The notes beneath the pieces are model-generated. The model saw only the letters and a program-made list of their open reading frames with translations, searched no databases and was not told where the DNA came from. A DNA stretch of 64,000 nucleotides from contig JAPEHQ010000003.1 in the NCBI GenBank assembly GCA_027405735.1, positions 3,224,001 through 3,288,000 on the forward strand, read 5' to 3'. Source of the DNA: Mucor racemosus (taxonomy: Eukaryota > Mucoromycota > Mucoromycetes > Mucorales > Mucoraceae). The position numbers were made by a program, and so were the translations under genes. This document shows, one piece after another, positions 13,711 to 24,733 of the stretch (within the stretch, counting starts at the first letter, position 1; each line of letters opens with the position of its first letter).

Positions 13711-14099
13711 TTATTGCTGCTGGCTGTTATTATTATTGAGATTACTGTTCTGTTGCTTTTCGATCAGAGCAACCAACTGTTCTCTATTTCTTAGTAATTT
13801 AGCTTGTAAATCAGGGCTTAATTGACTGTATTGATTCACAAATTGAGGGTTTTGTAATAAAGCGCTTGCTTGGGCAAGCCCATTAGCATAATTGGCTGCA
13901 GCATTAGCTAATGAAAAGGATTAGCTTTTAATTTGAAAGGATTGTTATTTCATAGACTATTTTACCTGAATTTTGTGGTTGCTGCTGTTGCTGTTGTTGC
14001 TGTTGTTGAAGTTGATCTAAGGCCTGTTGGGGTAAGATTTGCTGCAACATTTGTTGCAATTGTTGTTGAGGCTGGGGTTGGATTTGTTGTTGTTGTTGT

Positions 14100-14146
<47 letters not shown>

Positions 14147-15828
14147 TTGCTGTAATTGCAGTTGTTGTCTAGCTTCTTGTTCTATTCTAGCTTTTTCAGC
14201 TTGTATACGCAACACTTCCTGATGTTGTGCTGCTTGCTCTGCTTGAATTCTGTTTTGTTCTTCAGTTAATTTCTGTCTTTGTTCAGCTAAAACTTGTCTT
14301 TCAACCAAAATCTTTAATGATAATTTTCCTCCATTCTAAAGATAGCCTTTCTTTAATAATCCTGTTTATTACCCCCAACGTGTTCCCCCAAATTACCTTT
14401 TCCAGTCTCTTGCTAATGTTTCCATGTTTATCGAATAAATCGGTTTGACATTTAAAAATCTCAATCATGGTATGATCTAAAGATTGGATATATATATTTT
14501 ACTATCCTATTCCCTCCAAAAGCACTATGATTTTCTTACCTTGTCTTTCTAATGGAATCTTATTAGCATCTAAATCTCCTTTAGGGTATTGATAAATGTG
14601 ATAAGGCAATAAACGTTTCATAGCGTCTTTAATCGAGGTGAATGGCTTTTCGTAATCGGGCGAAGTAACAGATTTATGATCTGCTAATAATGACTCCACG
14701 CATCTAAATAAAAGAAAAAAATACAAATGAGTTTCCATTTTATCATGAAACAAGTTATAGAAACATACCTTTTCTTTACTTCTCGATGTTGAATTTCCTC
14801 TTCTGGTAATCGCTTGGATAAGATTGAGTCTGTAGGAGGAAGAGTTTTTTGTTGTATTTGCTGTTGAACGGGTACAGAAGGAGGAGTAGGTGGGATAGGT
14901 GAAGATTTGGCACTGCCATCTTGCTGCTGTGGTTGTTGTTGTTGAGCAATTGCAGGAAAGGGAAATGATGAATTAGGTACACTACTAAGAGGTGTACTAG
15001 CAGCAGTAGTGCTTGCAGTCATTGATGTAGTTGGAGAGGATCTATTATCATAACCAGTATTTATTGTAGTCTGTTGATGTAAAGATTGTTGCAAAGCGAG
15101 CAACTGTTGTTGTGTTAATTGCTGTTGCTGGGGATACTGTTGTTGCAATTGTTGATATAATTGTTGCTGTAATTGTTGTTGACGTTTTTTGGAATATTTT
15201 CCAGTCTTATTATATTTACGAGTAGAGGATTTACTATCATTAGGATCAAAGTTTGGCACTGAACTGCTACCAGGTTTGAATTGAGATTGTTGTAACATTT
15301 GTAATTGTTGTTGTTGCTCTAATTCTTCTCTTAATTTACGAGCTGTTTCTTTAATAGCATCAGCTTCAGCGGCAGTAGGTTGTGGTGGTGTATCTAAGGG
15401 ATTAAATGTCTCGTTTCTAGGAGCAATAGGTTTAATATCGCTTGATTTTTGTTGCTGTTGCTGTTGTTGTTGTTGCTGTTGTTGTTGTTGAGCATTAGCA
15501 GCAGCAGCCATAGTAGCAGCATGTAGTGATTGAATTTCCTTCATGAGTTGTTGACGTTGCTCGTCTCCAATTGCGGCAACTTGCATATTATCAGGTAATT
15601 TATATATAATTTGATCGCGTTTACGAACCATAAGAACCTTTAAACCAGCTAAAGTAAGTTGAGTAATAACTTCTTCATCGTCATTATTGGTGTTTGGAGA
15701 AGAAGTTGTATCGTTATTGTTCTATTAGGAAAATATTATTAATCAATTTATTAGATTAATTTTAATTGTTTTACTTGTTGAACGAGAGAAACATCTTTCT
15801 CATTATTATTATTGTTATTGCTGCTCAT
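13711..15828 (-). CDS. GLTSCR1-domain protein, probable SWI/SNF-type remodeller subunit
   Basis: Six exons on the minus strand: 15828-15775, 15721-14769, 14703-14540, 14476-14397, 14335-13966 and 13907-13711, encoding 605 residues. The introns are 53-65 bp and all phases close. Splicing assembles a domain at about residues 325-440 with EEEIQHREVKKR, a segment PFTSIKDAMKRLLPYHIYQ, then DHTMIEIFKCQTDLFDKHG. The LLPYH core and spacing are those of the GLTSCR1 domain, found in BICRA/BICRAL of the non-canonical BAF complex and in fungal SWI/SNF-associated proteins. The protein is flanked by long glutamine runs, one upstream and one of about 24 Q followed by more in exon 5, with a charged coiled-coil stretch between. 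It acts in the nucleus by family inference. It is divergently placed to the LCL3-like gene (635 bp apart). The Q-runs are encoded by mixed CAA and CAG. Confidence 0.85.
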
Positions 15829-16463
15829 TTTTTCTATCTGTCTCGTTTCCCAAAATATTATTTTTTTGGTATAGTGAAATAAAATAGCTGTTTAGTGCTC
15901 AACTTCACCCATCTTTGGGACGGGTCATACATTAAGAGAATGAGAGAATTTTTTCAACGTGACTACTTGCAACATCTATGCTATGGTAATAGTTGCTATT
16001 TTACTAGTCTTTACTCATGAATAGACCTTGTAGAAAAGTAGTAAGTCGAGTACATGTTGAATATCATGGTTATAAATCAATTTATGCGAGTATTTCCTCG
16101 AAAAATCCCATGAAAATCCTATCAAATATCATCGCTTTCATGATCACAAATTTACTCCGATGACATCTGTTGCTTGGTTACCAAGCGATATCTGTAGATC
16201 TATAAACATTGCGAAAATGATGATTTTTTTTTTGTTTATTATAACTATAGGATCATATATACTTTTACGCTTTTTCGATTCATTGATTGGTCATTCCATG
16301 TCATTGATTTAATATTCTAGTGGAATGATTTTCATGGCACTTGCCATGTTGCATACTTCAACATTGTACAACTCCGCGTCTTCGGTGTGCCCTACTAACC
16401 TTTAAGAATAATACGACAGAGTACTCTTTTTCCATAATTAACTACCTACTTCATATACAAATA
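15829..16463. other. Divergent promoter region between the GLTSCR1-domain gene and LCL3
   Basis: The 635 bp between two divergent start codons must hold both promoters. No strong TATA is seen. A short A/T tract lies at 16221-16233. Confidence 0.5.
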
Positions 16464-17442
16464 ATGCCTAATAACAAAAGCGATGAGGACAAATGGAACA
16501 AATGGAAAGATCTCAAAGCAACATTTCATGAATATATGGGATCAGAAGAGGAACTGAGCAAATGGGCCGACTCAGTTGTTCAAAGTATTTGGCGTCCAGT
16601 AGCCGTTGGCATCGTGATAGGCATACCGGCTATTTGGGCAGTTTCTAGATTTGTAGTGGGTACAAGATATAAAACCGCTAGCCATATACCACCCGAGATT
16701 TTCGAGAGATCTACAAAAATACGAGGAAAAGTTGTTGCTGTAGGGGATAGTGATAATTTCCGGTTATATCATACACCAGGGTTGGGTTGGGGTTGGATTA
16801 GAAATATACCAAAAACAAGAAAAGAATTACAGAATCAAACAATCTCGATACGTATTGCTGGTGTGGATGCACCTGAGGGAGCTCATTTTGGCATGCCTGC
16901 ACAACCTTATAGCTCTGAAGCTAAGCAATTTCTAACAAAGTTGGTATTGAATAAAAGAGTTCAGGTACAATTACTCAGTAGAGATCAATATAATCGAGTG
17001 GTAAGGAAGCAAGATCTGTTGATATTTAGAAAGCTTTCAATCTGATCATGTTTTCTACACTAGGTTGCAATGGCATTTGTAAGAAAACCACCATTTTTTT
17101 TCAAGAGAAACGTATCTGCAGAAATGGTGAAAGCAGGATTAGCAAGTATTTATGTAGCCAAAGGAGCTCAATATGCTGGCATGTTGGATCAGTTAAAGAA
17201 ATACGAATCTAGAGCAAAGTATGTTGTACACTTTATTTTTACGTTGATTCATAAGTAGTTTAATAAAATATATTTTAGATTCTTCAAAAGAGGCATTTGG
17301 TCATTGAAGAAATATGTTTCTCCTGGAGATCATAAAGCAAAGTAGGTTTTTTGATAAAATTATTTTAGTCTTTATTTTTTTTTTTTTTTTTTTTATTAAC
17401 ATCAACCTTTTGAAATGCAGGTATCTTGGTGGTAGCAAATAG
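16464..17442 (+). CDS. LCL3: LCL3-like membrane-anchored staphylococcal-nuclease-family endonuclease
   Basis: Exons 16464-17000, 17064-17218, 17279-17341 and probably 17421-17442 give 258 residues, close to the family norm. A membrane segment at about residues 44-66 precedes an SNase (TNase) domain: KVVAVGDSDNFRL, the core IRIAGVDAPEGAHFG with catalytic-type Arg, Asp and Glu, and SRDQYNRVVAMAFVR, whose Arg is completed across the first splice junction. The tail FFKRGIWSLKKYVSPG matches the usual LCL3 end. Yeast Lcl3 is a mitochondrial-membrane protein of uncertain role. The ATG at 16464 was chosen because the 41 codons upstream in frame look non-coding. The last intron is optional: read-through of the donor at 17342 meets TAG at 17343-17345, which would remove only the last seven residues. 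The gene converges on the DNAJC9-like gene, with 38 bp between the stops. Confidence 0.88.
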
Positions 17443-17480
17443 ACATTCCATATACATTTTTATAGTCTTTTTCATTGCAA

Positions 17481-18355
17481 TTATTTCTTTTTAAATAGCT
17501 TTGCTTGTAGCTTTAAAAACTCCTCTTCTGATGGCATCTCTGGCTCTTTTCTTTTCTTGCCATGTTTTTCCTCAATTGAATCAATAATAGAATTCATTTT
17601 TGCATGTCTTTCTTTAGATCTGTTTTGTATCATTGCTAAAAGAGAAGAATCATCATTTTTTTCTTCTTGTTTCTGTGTATTCTTTTTCTTTTTGTCTTTT
17701 TCTTGCTGCTTCGAAAACGCTGACTCCTCCTTTTTCTCTACGTCAATTCGTTTTTGATGAGCTTTTGATGTTGTTGTCTTGTCAAATGCTTTAAAGACTG
17801 GTACAGATTCTTCATCAATAGCTGTACGGATCAATTTTTCAAATCTTTCTCCGTCAATTGAAGTTGAACATTCTACAGATTGAAGGATATGATCCATATT
17901 TCCTTTGCATGTCATATAAGCTGCGAGTAAATCCTTCTTTTCCTCTTCAGAACCTTTGGTTTTTTTTTAAATGAGTGATAATAATATTGTGATTTATAGT
18001 GTAGAAACTAACCTTGATATTTTAATTTTTGTGCTTCAATAGTTTCTGCATTCACAACACCGGTCCATAATTCCTTAAAGTAGGCATTCCAATCTTTTTC
18101 GCCTTCAAATTCGCTCTCATCCATACTTCCAGTTCTATCGTAACGTTCTTTACGCTTTGGATCACTGAGAACAGCGTAAGCCATGCCAAGATGCTGAAAC
18201 GAAGTGTTGGCTTGCTCTTTTTGTTCTTTTGTTGCATCTGCAGGTTGTTTGTCAGGGTGATATTGTAATGCAAGCTTACGATATGCCTTTTTAATGTCAC
18301 TTGTAGTGGCACTTTCTTTATCTAATTGTAGAAGCTTATAACAATCAATTATCAT
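17481..18355 (-). CDS. DNAJC9-like J-domain protein
   Basis: Two exons, 18355-18013 and 17953-17481, give 271 residues against 260 for human DNAJC9. An N-terminal J domain (residues 3-75) carries the HPD motif at 33-35 that activates Hsp70. After it come DWNAYFKELW and, across the intron, KYQGSEEEKKDLLAAY followed by KGNMDHILQSV, the family-specific segment after the J domain. The C-terminus is a Lys/Glu-rich coiled stretch ending in LQAKLFKKK. In human cells DNAJC9 is a histone H3-H4 co-chaperone that recruits Hsp70; a nuclear role is likely here by homology. The intron (59 bp) has donor gttagt and acceptor aaag. Confidence 0.9.
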
Positions 18356-18599
18356 GTTTTGAGAGATTAAAAGGTTAAAAGATTAAAGTAGGTCGCGCAC
18401 AATTAAACTACAAAACATTTTGCGCAGAACGCGTTGCATATCGTAGTCTAAAATGACTGCCTAGCCCAGTCTTTCACCTTATATACAGTTTTCTTCAGCT
18501 AAATATTACATAAAAATTCAAAACGTAAATTTAAACAATTGATTTCCTTTTAGTAAATTTTTCTTTTCTGAGGAAAACTAACCAAAATTTGGCTTTTTT
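18356..18599. other. Promoter region of the DNAJC9-like gene
   Basis: Upstream flank; no gene is seen. It runs into repeat A copy 3 at about 18600. Confidence 0.4.
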
Positions 18600-21195
18600 A
18601 GCTCACATTCTTAGCTTGATGATTGTATTTACGCAGCGTATTGCAAGATAATTTGGGCATACGTTGGCTAATTTGAATGTTTAAACAACACTTTCAAATG
18701 TGTTCGTAATACGCTGAAAAGATTAAATATATTCAATCTTAAGCCGCTTTGTCAGGTTGTACCTATAATACATCAGTACTAAATTCCATAAATCAAATAC
18801 CAAACAGAGATGAATATTAATAAAGCTTGGCATGAAAACCTTTACTTGTGAACTAGTCTTGGTAATGGAAATATTTCTGTCTATTTGCTAAGGCGTCAAA
18901 ATATTAATTCGTATGCAGTTGGTTTGAAATCGGCGGGGTATTGTAAGTAGTAGAGTAACCCTTGTTACTAGGATGCACTGAGATTAAGTCTCTTCATTGA
19001 ATTTGTTCTTTTACGGAACATCTTTTAATAATCAAAAAATAATTTTTTATATTTTTTTTAATGTAGCAATTAAACAGTTACACTCCATAAGTTAAAATGG
19101 ATACTTTATTTTTTTTGTAGGTATATGGTTATATGGTATATACCTGGTCCTGCAAAATTTGAACTTCCAAAAAGACAAATTTTCCTGGTTTTAATTTTCA
19201 AAATCGGAGTGAGCCCCTCTTTACTATAACTAACTTCATACTAAGCATTTTTTAGGATATACCATACTTTACACTTTACACGCTACACACTGCTACGTAT
19301 ACTATACTAAACAAATATAAGTTGGTCACATTAGGCTATCTATTCGTAAGTTTATTCTATACCTCATGAAAAACTCAAAAACAGGTAAAATCTACTGCTT
19401 TTCCCCTGAAAACTGGCCCTCATTTTTCATTCCTGCTCTATTTTTTGTTTCCACTAAATAACACCAAGAAAAAATTATATGCCAATGTACCTGAGATGTT
19501 CAACTTTAATCCAAAAACAAGTATCCAGAAATATCCTATTTTTTGCAGTTGGTATTAATTTTTCAATGCTAAGGTTTCAGATTTTTTACGCGTATTTCAC
19601 TGCTAATGGGTTGAAAACTTTGAGGCTTCATATCTCTAGAAATAATTAAGCTATACTGACACTTTTTAGTAATAAAATTTACTTGTTTTAAAGTGCTCTA
19701 TAACATATTTAAATATAAAAAAATTCTGAGCACTTTTATTTTTTTTTTCATTTTTCTGGCACTTCTATAGTAGGTTTCAAAATATTGGTTAAATTGAGCA
19801 ACATTTTTTTTGCATTCATGTCATTAAGCTCGTTAAACTCTCTCAAACCTAATTTAGGGTTTTTCAAAATATTGATTTTTCGTGGAGATATCCTAAAAAA
19901 TGTGTACAAAAAGATACCTCCATTTCTAGCTTCCATTTTTCCCTTATATACCTTCGTCCCAAATTCTGAATTCGAAAAAAAATCGGCAAAAATCTTGTTT
20001 TCTCTACGAAAAATGTAGCTAGAAGGTTCAACAATAGCTAGATCAATAGATAATTTTGTTGTACATTATATGCATTACTTATATTTAAAACATAATTATA
20101 AAAAGTGATGTGTATCTTCTAAAAACCTTCAAATGTTCAATCGCATTTTACGCAAAATTTAATGTAAAACATTTTTTTGAATTTTATATAGGTGGATGGA
20201 TAATATAAAACTGCACAAAAAACATTTAATATGCTAGATCTACTTACTTTGCAATTCATGAACATTTAAACGATTTTGTTTTTTGAATCATTTTTTGATT
20301 ATTTTTTCGAATCAATTTTTGAACCCAGTTATTATAAGTTTTAAGCTGTGATATGGACTATTATTTTGATTATCTCGACGAAAAATCAATATTTCTTGCG
20401 AAAACAAAAAATAAAGAGTAGCTTTCAATTGGATCCATCTTGTGCATACAAAAAAGTAGCACCTCACTTTATGAGCTTAATTTTTTACATATATTTACAA
20501 TCGATTTTAAGGCAGTTTTAGATCAATATTAGGCCAGTGCACTTGTGTTCTGGTATTAGCTCTTTTATTTTCTAACAAGCATCAATGACCGATAGACGGA
20601 AGGTATATTTTCTTTGAATATTGAACGTAATTCGACTCAATATTAGGCGAAACCCATCTGAAAACATATAGAATCCACTTTTTATAACCGTAAAAAATCG
20701 ACAACAAAAAGCCTAGCGCTCTATTTACCCCTACTAAGGTCAGCAAGCTCACCAGTTTTCGCCGAATTTGAATCCAAATGAGCTCCCGTTGCAATGATAG
20801 GAACGTCTAGTGTTGATTAATAGAATTGCAAAGGTTCAGCCTTCTAGAGTTGCTGTGGGAATGAGGAAATAAAAACGCGTATTTCTTAAAATATTTTGTA
20901 CAGCTGTTTCAAATGTTCTTTGAAAATTTTCATAAAATCAAATAATGATTCGAAGTTGAATTTCGAAGCTGCACTTAATGCGCAATAGATGTACTAAGAA
21001 AATGTCTTGATTTTATTAACTAACAGCTGTTTTTGAAGGATTTTTGGACACATTTTTGACAAAAAGTCTTTCCTTATTATGCTTGAAAGAATTTTAGTAT
21101 ATAATTGAAAAAATTCTTGTGATAAATGAATACTGATTCAAATGGGCCGAAAGCTTCAATAATATACATTACACTTTAAAAACTAGGGTCCCAAA
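18600..21195 (-). repeat. Dispersed repeat family A, copy 3
   Basis: Matches copies 1 and 2 in the same orientation. The minus-strand ORF 19748-19936 keeps the RISPRKINILK peptide, and 20880-21000 read backwards keeps FNFESLFDFMKIFKEH-like coding. Similarity fades near 21190, earlier than in copies 1 and 2, so its far end is probably truncated. Confidence 0.7.
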
Positions 21196-21593
21196 AATAT
21201 GTTTTTTCTTCCAGACACAACCTCTCCAAGTTTAAGTTTTTTCCATGAATGCTTGCTGTTTCTCGAATATTACCGTTGTGGAATAATCCCAAGTAAAAAC
21301 ATAAAAAATTGCAGAAAACAACGTATTTAATGCAGGAGTATCCATAGAAATAGAATACATTGTTAATATACAGAAATTACATTTTCAGTAATGCATAAAA
21401 GTGAAAATTAAAGGTTATCTTATTTATTTAGACTGATATACAAAGACTTAATGTGAGAGAAAGTGGGGAGGAAGTGCAAGAAGGATAGAAATTGTGATAG
21501 TATGTATTAGTATATACAAAAAAAAGAGAAAGGTATTTGTGGAAGCTACTTGTTGGTATTTGTTGTTTAGTTTGTAATGATGAGGGTTATATA
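21196..21593. other. 3' flank of the GID4 gene
   Basis: About 400 bp between the repeat and the GID4 stop codon; no further gene is seen. Confidence 0.4.
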
Positions 21594-22227
21594 TTAACGA
21601 AATTCGAAATTTCCAAATTCATTTGCAGGAATATGATTCAAATTCAGCTCCTGAAACCAATCCTTGTGATGACGGAAAAAGTAAAAACCTCTGATACTAT
21701 TAGTTGAACGTTGATAGCAAATATAATAGAAACCAGCAAAGCTAGCACCATGAATGGCGCTAACATGATGATTGGGAACCAAGAAAGTTTCCTTCCATCT
21801 CATGTAAATAAAATCATCATTGGCCTTGTAATCATAAACAAAATCATCGCGATTAAATGTATCTACGTAAGGTTTAAAAGTTGGGAACTTTTTCTATGAG
21901 TGTATTCAATTTGTTAGTTCATGAAGCATTTGATTTAATTAATATATACCCAATGTAAAAGATCGCTTTGTTGATCTGCTTGCCATTTTCGAGTATGAAA
22001 AGAGTATTTAGGGCCAATTATCTCGGCTTGGAAAAAAGTCTAATTTAAAACAATAATATGATCAACATGGATGTCAGAATAACAAAAAATTGATCCACAT
22101 ACTGTAAGCTCCGGGAATTCACTAGTTAATCCTTTAATCTTTAAATAACCACAAAGAGAACTCTCCTTCATATCCACATGCTACATAATAAGATGCACAA
22201 TGAAAACTCGTATCATATAAATACAAT

Positions 22228-22258
<31 letters not shown>

Positions 22259-22703
22259 AAGAGAGAGAGAGAGAGATACTTACAAGTAATTCTACATTCA
22301 CTTCATAACTAGACGTACCACATTTTTGTGTGCCATGGAAAACTGAGCCAGCATACAAACCACTTGCACACACAGGACGAAGTCTATCTTCATTTATATT
22401 TACAACCTTGTCGTCATGTTCACGTCTTGCATGAAGCAACACAACTTGATTATTTGTCTTGTAACATGATTTTACATGTTGTTTAGCATTATAATTAACT
22501 TCAGTTTCTATATTATCGTTATTAACTAAATTACTGGAAGATTTGATGGTTGACTGATGTTTGCATTTTGAATCATCTTGTTGTTGTTGTTGTTGTTGTT
22601 GTTGTTGGTCTTCAAGAGGTGGAGTTGTAATAGTAACCACTGGAAGTTGAACAGTGATACTATTGTTTGCAGAAGAGGAAGGTACAATGGATGGTATAGG
22701 CAT
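21594..22703 (-). CDS. GID4: GID4/Vid24-family substrate receptor of the GID (CTLH) ubiquitin ligase
   Basis: Four exons (22703-22284, 22180-22103, 22039-21950, 21893-21594) encode 295 residues. The first 100 or so residues are Ser/Thr/Pro-rich with a Q-run. The conserved beta-barrel then begins with ASGLYAGSVFHGTQKCGTSS. It continues through HVDMKESSLCGYLKIKGLT, TFFQAEIIGPKYSFHTRKW and FIYMRWKETFLVP to HGASFAGFYYICYQ and FQELNLNHI, all hallmark Gid4 blocks. Gid4 recognises N-terminal proline degrons, such as gluconeogenic enzymes in yeast, and delivers them to the RING subunits. Intron 1 (103 bp) is enlarged by CA and GA microsatellites. I chose the ATG at 22703 because the 43 in-frame codons upstream are a hydrophobic, CT-rich stretch unlike any Gid4. 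It is divergent from the CENP-S gene (347 bp). Confidence 0.92.
22228..22276. repeat. CA and GA microsatellites inside GID4 intron 1
   Basis: A CA run (22228-22254) adjoins a GA run (22261-22276) just inside the donor of the first GID4 intron. Read on the minus (gene) strand this gives a pyrimidine-rich start and a TG run. Confidence 0.9.
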
Positions 22704-23050
22704 GGTTGTTGTATATATTTGTAAAAGAGCAAAAGGAAAAAAGAAGAAAGAGAAGAGAAATGAAGACTGTGTGAGCAAACGGACCCACCCCCACCCTCGC
22801 TTTGTCTTCTTTTCTCCCATTTCTCCCCTCAAAATAACTGTTTATGGCAACTAGGATATCATCAGGACGTTGCAATTGGTCAAGTGATCAGCACAACGCA
22901 ACCCATTTTAATATGCAGCTCTCGTTTTCTTCCATCTTATTGCGCAGATGATTTCTTCCATGGGAAGAGGGTCACAAAATTTTTGCCTCTTGATCAGTAG
23001 TAAAATTTCTTGGATTCACTTTCTTGTGTAATTTATACCCATAAAAAAAA

Positions 23051-23772
23051 ATGAATTTCGATAGTCAAGAAGAACATGAACCAGATCAAAACCAACACCA
23101 ACAAGTAAATTGAATTTTCCACATGAAAAAAATACTGAAAACAAAAGTGATTGATAAATGAAAATTGTTTTTTTTTCTAGAAATTGCGTACGGCTGTTTG
23201 GCATCAAGTCAATGAAATTGCAAAGGAACAAGGTTTTTTCAGCATAATAAAACAATGTAGCTGATTGTTATTTTATTAACGTGAATAAACGCAATAGCTA
23301 CACATTTAAGAAAAGATGTTTCTGAAGCATTTGTAGCTTCTCTAACTGAAATTCTAATGAGTCAAATGCGTAAATTTTTAGATGAATAAAATACTTGATA
23401 TGCAATCTAAATGATTCAATTTATAGAAACGATGGCAACTGACCTTGAAGCATTCGCAACGTAAGTAAAAACATTGACTTTTAATATGACTAGTTGTTAA
23501 AAACATTCATTTAGTCATGGTAAAAGAGCAGTTATATCAATGGAAGATGTCAAGGTAAATTTCTTGTATTTCAGCATTATGCGCAGAAAAACTAAATTCT
23601 TTTTCTACCAGTTATGTTCACGACGTAATGACAGTTTGGTAATTCATTTTTTGGTTAATCGCTTCTCGGAATAATCGTTTTTAAACAATCTTTTAAATAG
23701 CAACAATTGATATCTGAAGCATCAAACGAAATATCCCAGGAATCACATAGCAAGAAGTCAAAGAGATCTTGA
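23051..23772 (+). CDS. MHF1: CENP-S/MHF1 histone-fold protein
   Basis: I reconstructed seven small exons: 23051-23104, 23181-23232, 23298-23369, 23427-23460, 23515-23554, 23612-23638 and 23701-23772. Together they give 116 residues. The joined protein contains KLRTAVWHQVNEIAKEQ, then VSEAFVASLTEIL, ATDLEAFATHGKRAVI and SMEDVKLCSRRNDSL. This is the CENP-S histone fold, with the family's TDLE-FA-H-KR and EDVKL-RRN-SL patterns. CENP-S pairs with CENP-X, both at kinetochores and with FANCM/Mph1 at stalled forks. All phases close. Intron 2 has a weak donor (gttttt); an alternative donor at 23255 would insert eight residues absent from relatives. Exon 6 is only 27 nt. Human CENP-S is 138 residues, so the length is normal. 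Confidence 0.85.
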
Positions 23773-23796
23773 TTTTTTATTCATAAATATTTTATT

Positions 23797-24330
23797 TTAC
23801 AAAAGTTTACGACTATTGTCTTCATTATTGATATGCATCATTTGGTTACGAAGGTCGTCAGCATGAGTACAACCAGCAGCATTTTCATTACTATTTCCAA
23901 CACCGGGGAATAAACCTGTTAAAGCATCTGCAAGACGAGTAGGATGTTGCTCTTCTTTTTGCTGCTGTAAAACAACTTCAGCAGAAGATCTACGTCTTTG
24001 TTTCTCTTCTCCTTTTCCTGCTGTTGAAGTTTCTTGTTCAATTAAAGGTTTATCTGAAGCAGATGTTACAGATGAAGCAGAGCTTCTGCGAGCTCTGTTT
24101 TCTCTTCTTTCATGAACAACATCTTTAACAAACCCTGCAACATCCTTTACATACCCTACAACGCCTAATTTCTCGGGCGAAAGACTGTGTTGAGCTAGTC
24201 TGTTTTCATCTGAAGCGGCTTTAGATGTATGAATAACATGTGCGTGTTCATAAGGCTTTTGATCTGGAGCAAATGCCATGTCTACAGGCATATGCTTTGG
24301 TAATTCATTATGTTGATTTTGTTGTTCCAT
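23797..24330 (-). CDS. Unrecognised hydrophilic protein
   Basis: A single uninterrupted frame of 177 codons whose stop lies 24 bp from the CENP-S stop on the opposite strand. The protein is rich in Glu, Gln, Arg and Ser. A central segment GVVGYVKDVAGFVKDVV could form an amphipathic helix; a basic stretch RRENRARRSS and a glutamine/glutamate-rich region follow. There is no signal peptide or membrane segment. Good codon character and an ATG in a clean upstream context (aaaATGG) support a real gene. I do not recognise a family. The amphipathic helix might contact membranes, but that is a guess. Confidence 0.65.
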   Translation of the reverse strand: MEQQNQHNELPKHMPVDMAFAPDQKPYEHAHVIHTSKAASDENRLAQHSLSPEKLGVVGYVKDVAGFVKDVVHERRENRARRSSASSVTSASDKPLIEQETSTAGKGEEKQRRRSSAEVVLQQQKEEQHPTRLADALTGLFPGVGNSNENAAGCTHADDLRNQMMHINNEDNSRKLL

Positions 24331-24733
24331 TTTTGTTTATACAAAGGAAAGAGAGAAAAACAAAAAAAGAAAAATACCCCGGTTTTCTTTCATATTCATG
24401 CAAAATTCCTTGATAATCGTACTACTGAGCCATTACAATTACAAATGCGCGCCAGAAATGACATCAATTGCGGCTTAATTGTATAGCCTTGAATGGTAAA
24501 AATTAAAGTTTGGACATGATAAATTTGAGTAAAGCAGGTACCAGATAAAGATATAAAGGCAAAAATCAGGGATATGTTGCGTAAAAAAAAAAAGAGCAGT
24601 TTTGTCTTTATTTTATATTTTAGGGTAAAACTCTAACAAAAAGTGTAAATTATTGTTGATAAATTATATAATATGGCAATGAAATTATAGGAAAAATTAG
24701 ATTATAAATTACAAGAAATTATCATTCGATAAT
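24331..24733. other. Intergenic, promoter of 23797-24330 and 3' flank of chitin deacetylase
   Basis: AT-rich with an A-run at 24581-24593. No gene is seen. Confidence 0.4.

Noticed and set aside
13933..14172. Val/Ala-rich plus-strand frame opposite the GLTSCR1-domain gene
   Set aside because: It is the antisense shadow of a polyglutamine tract.
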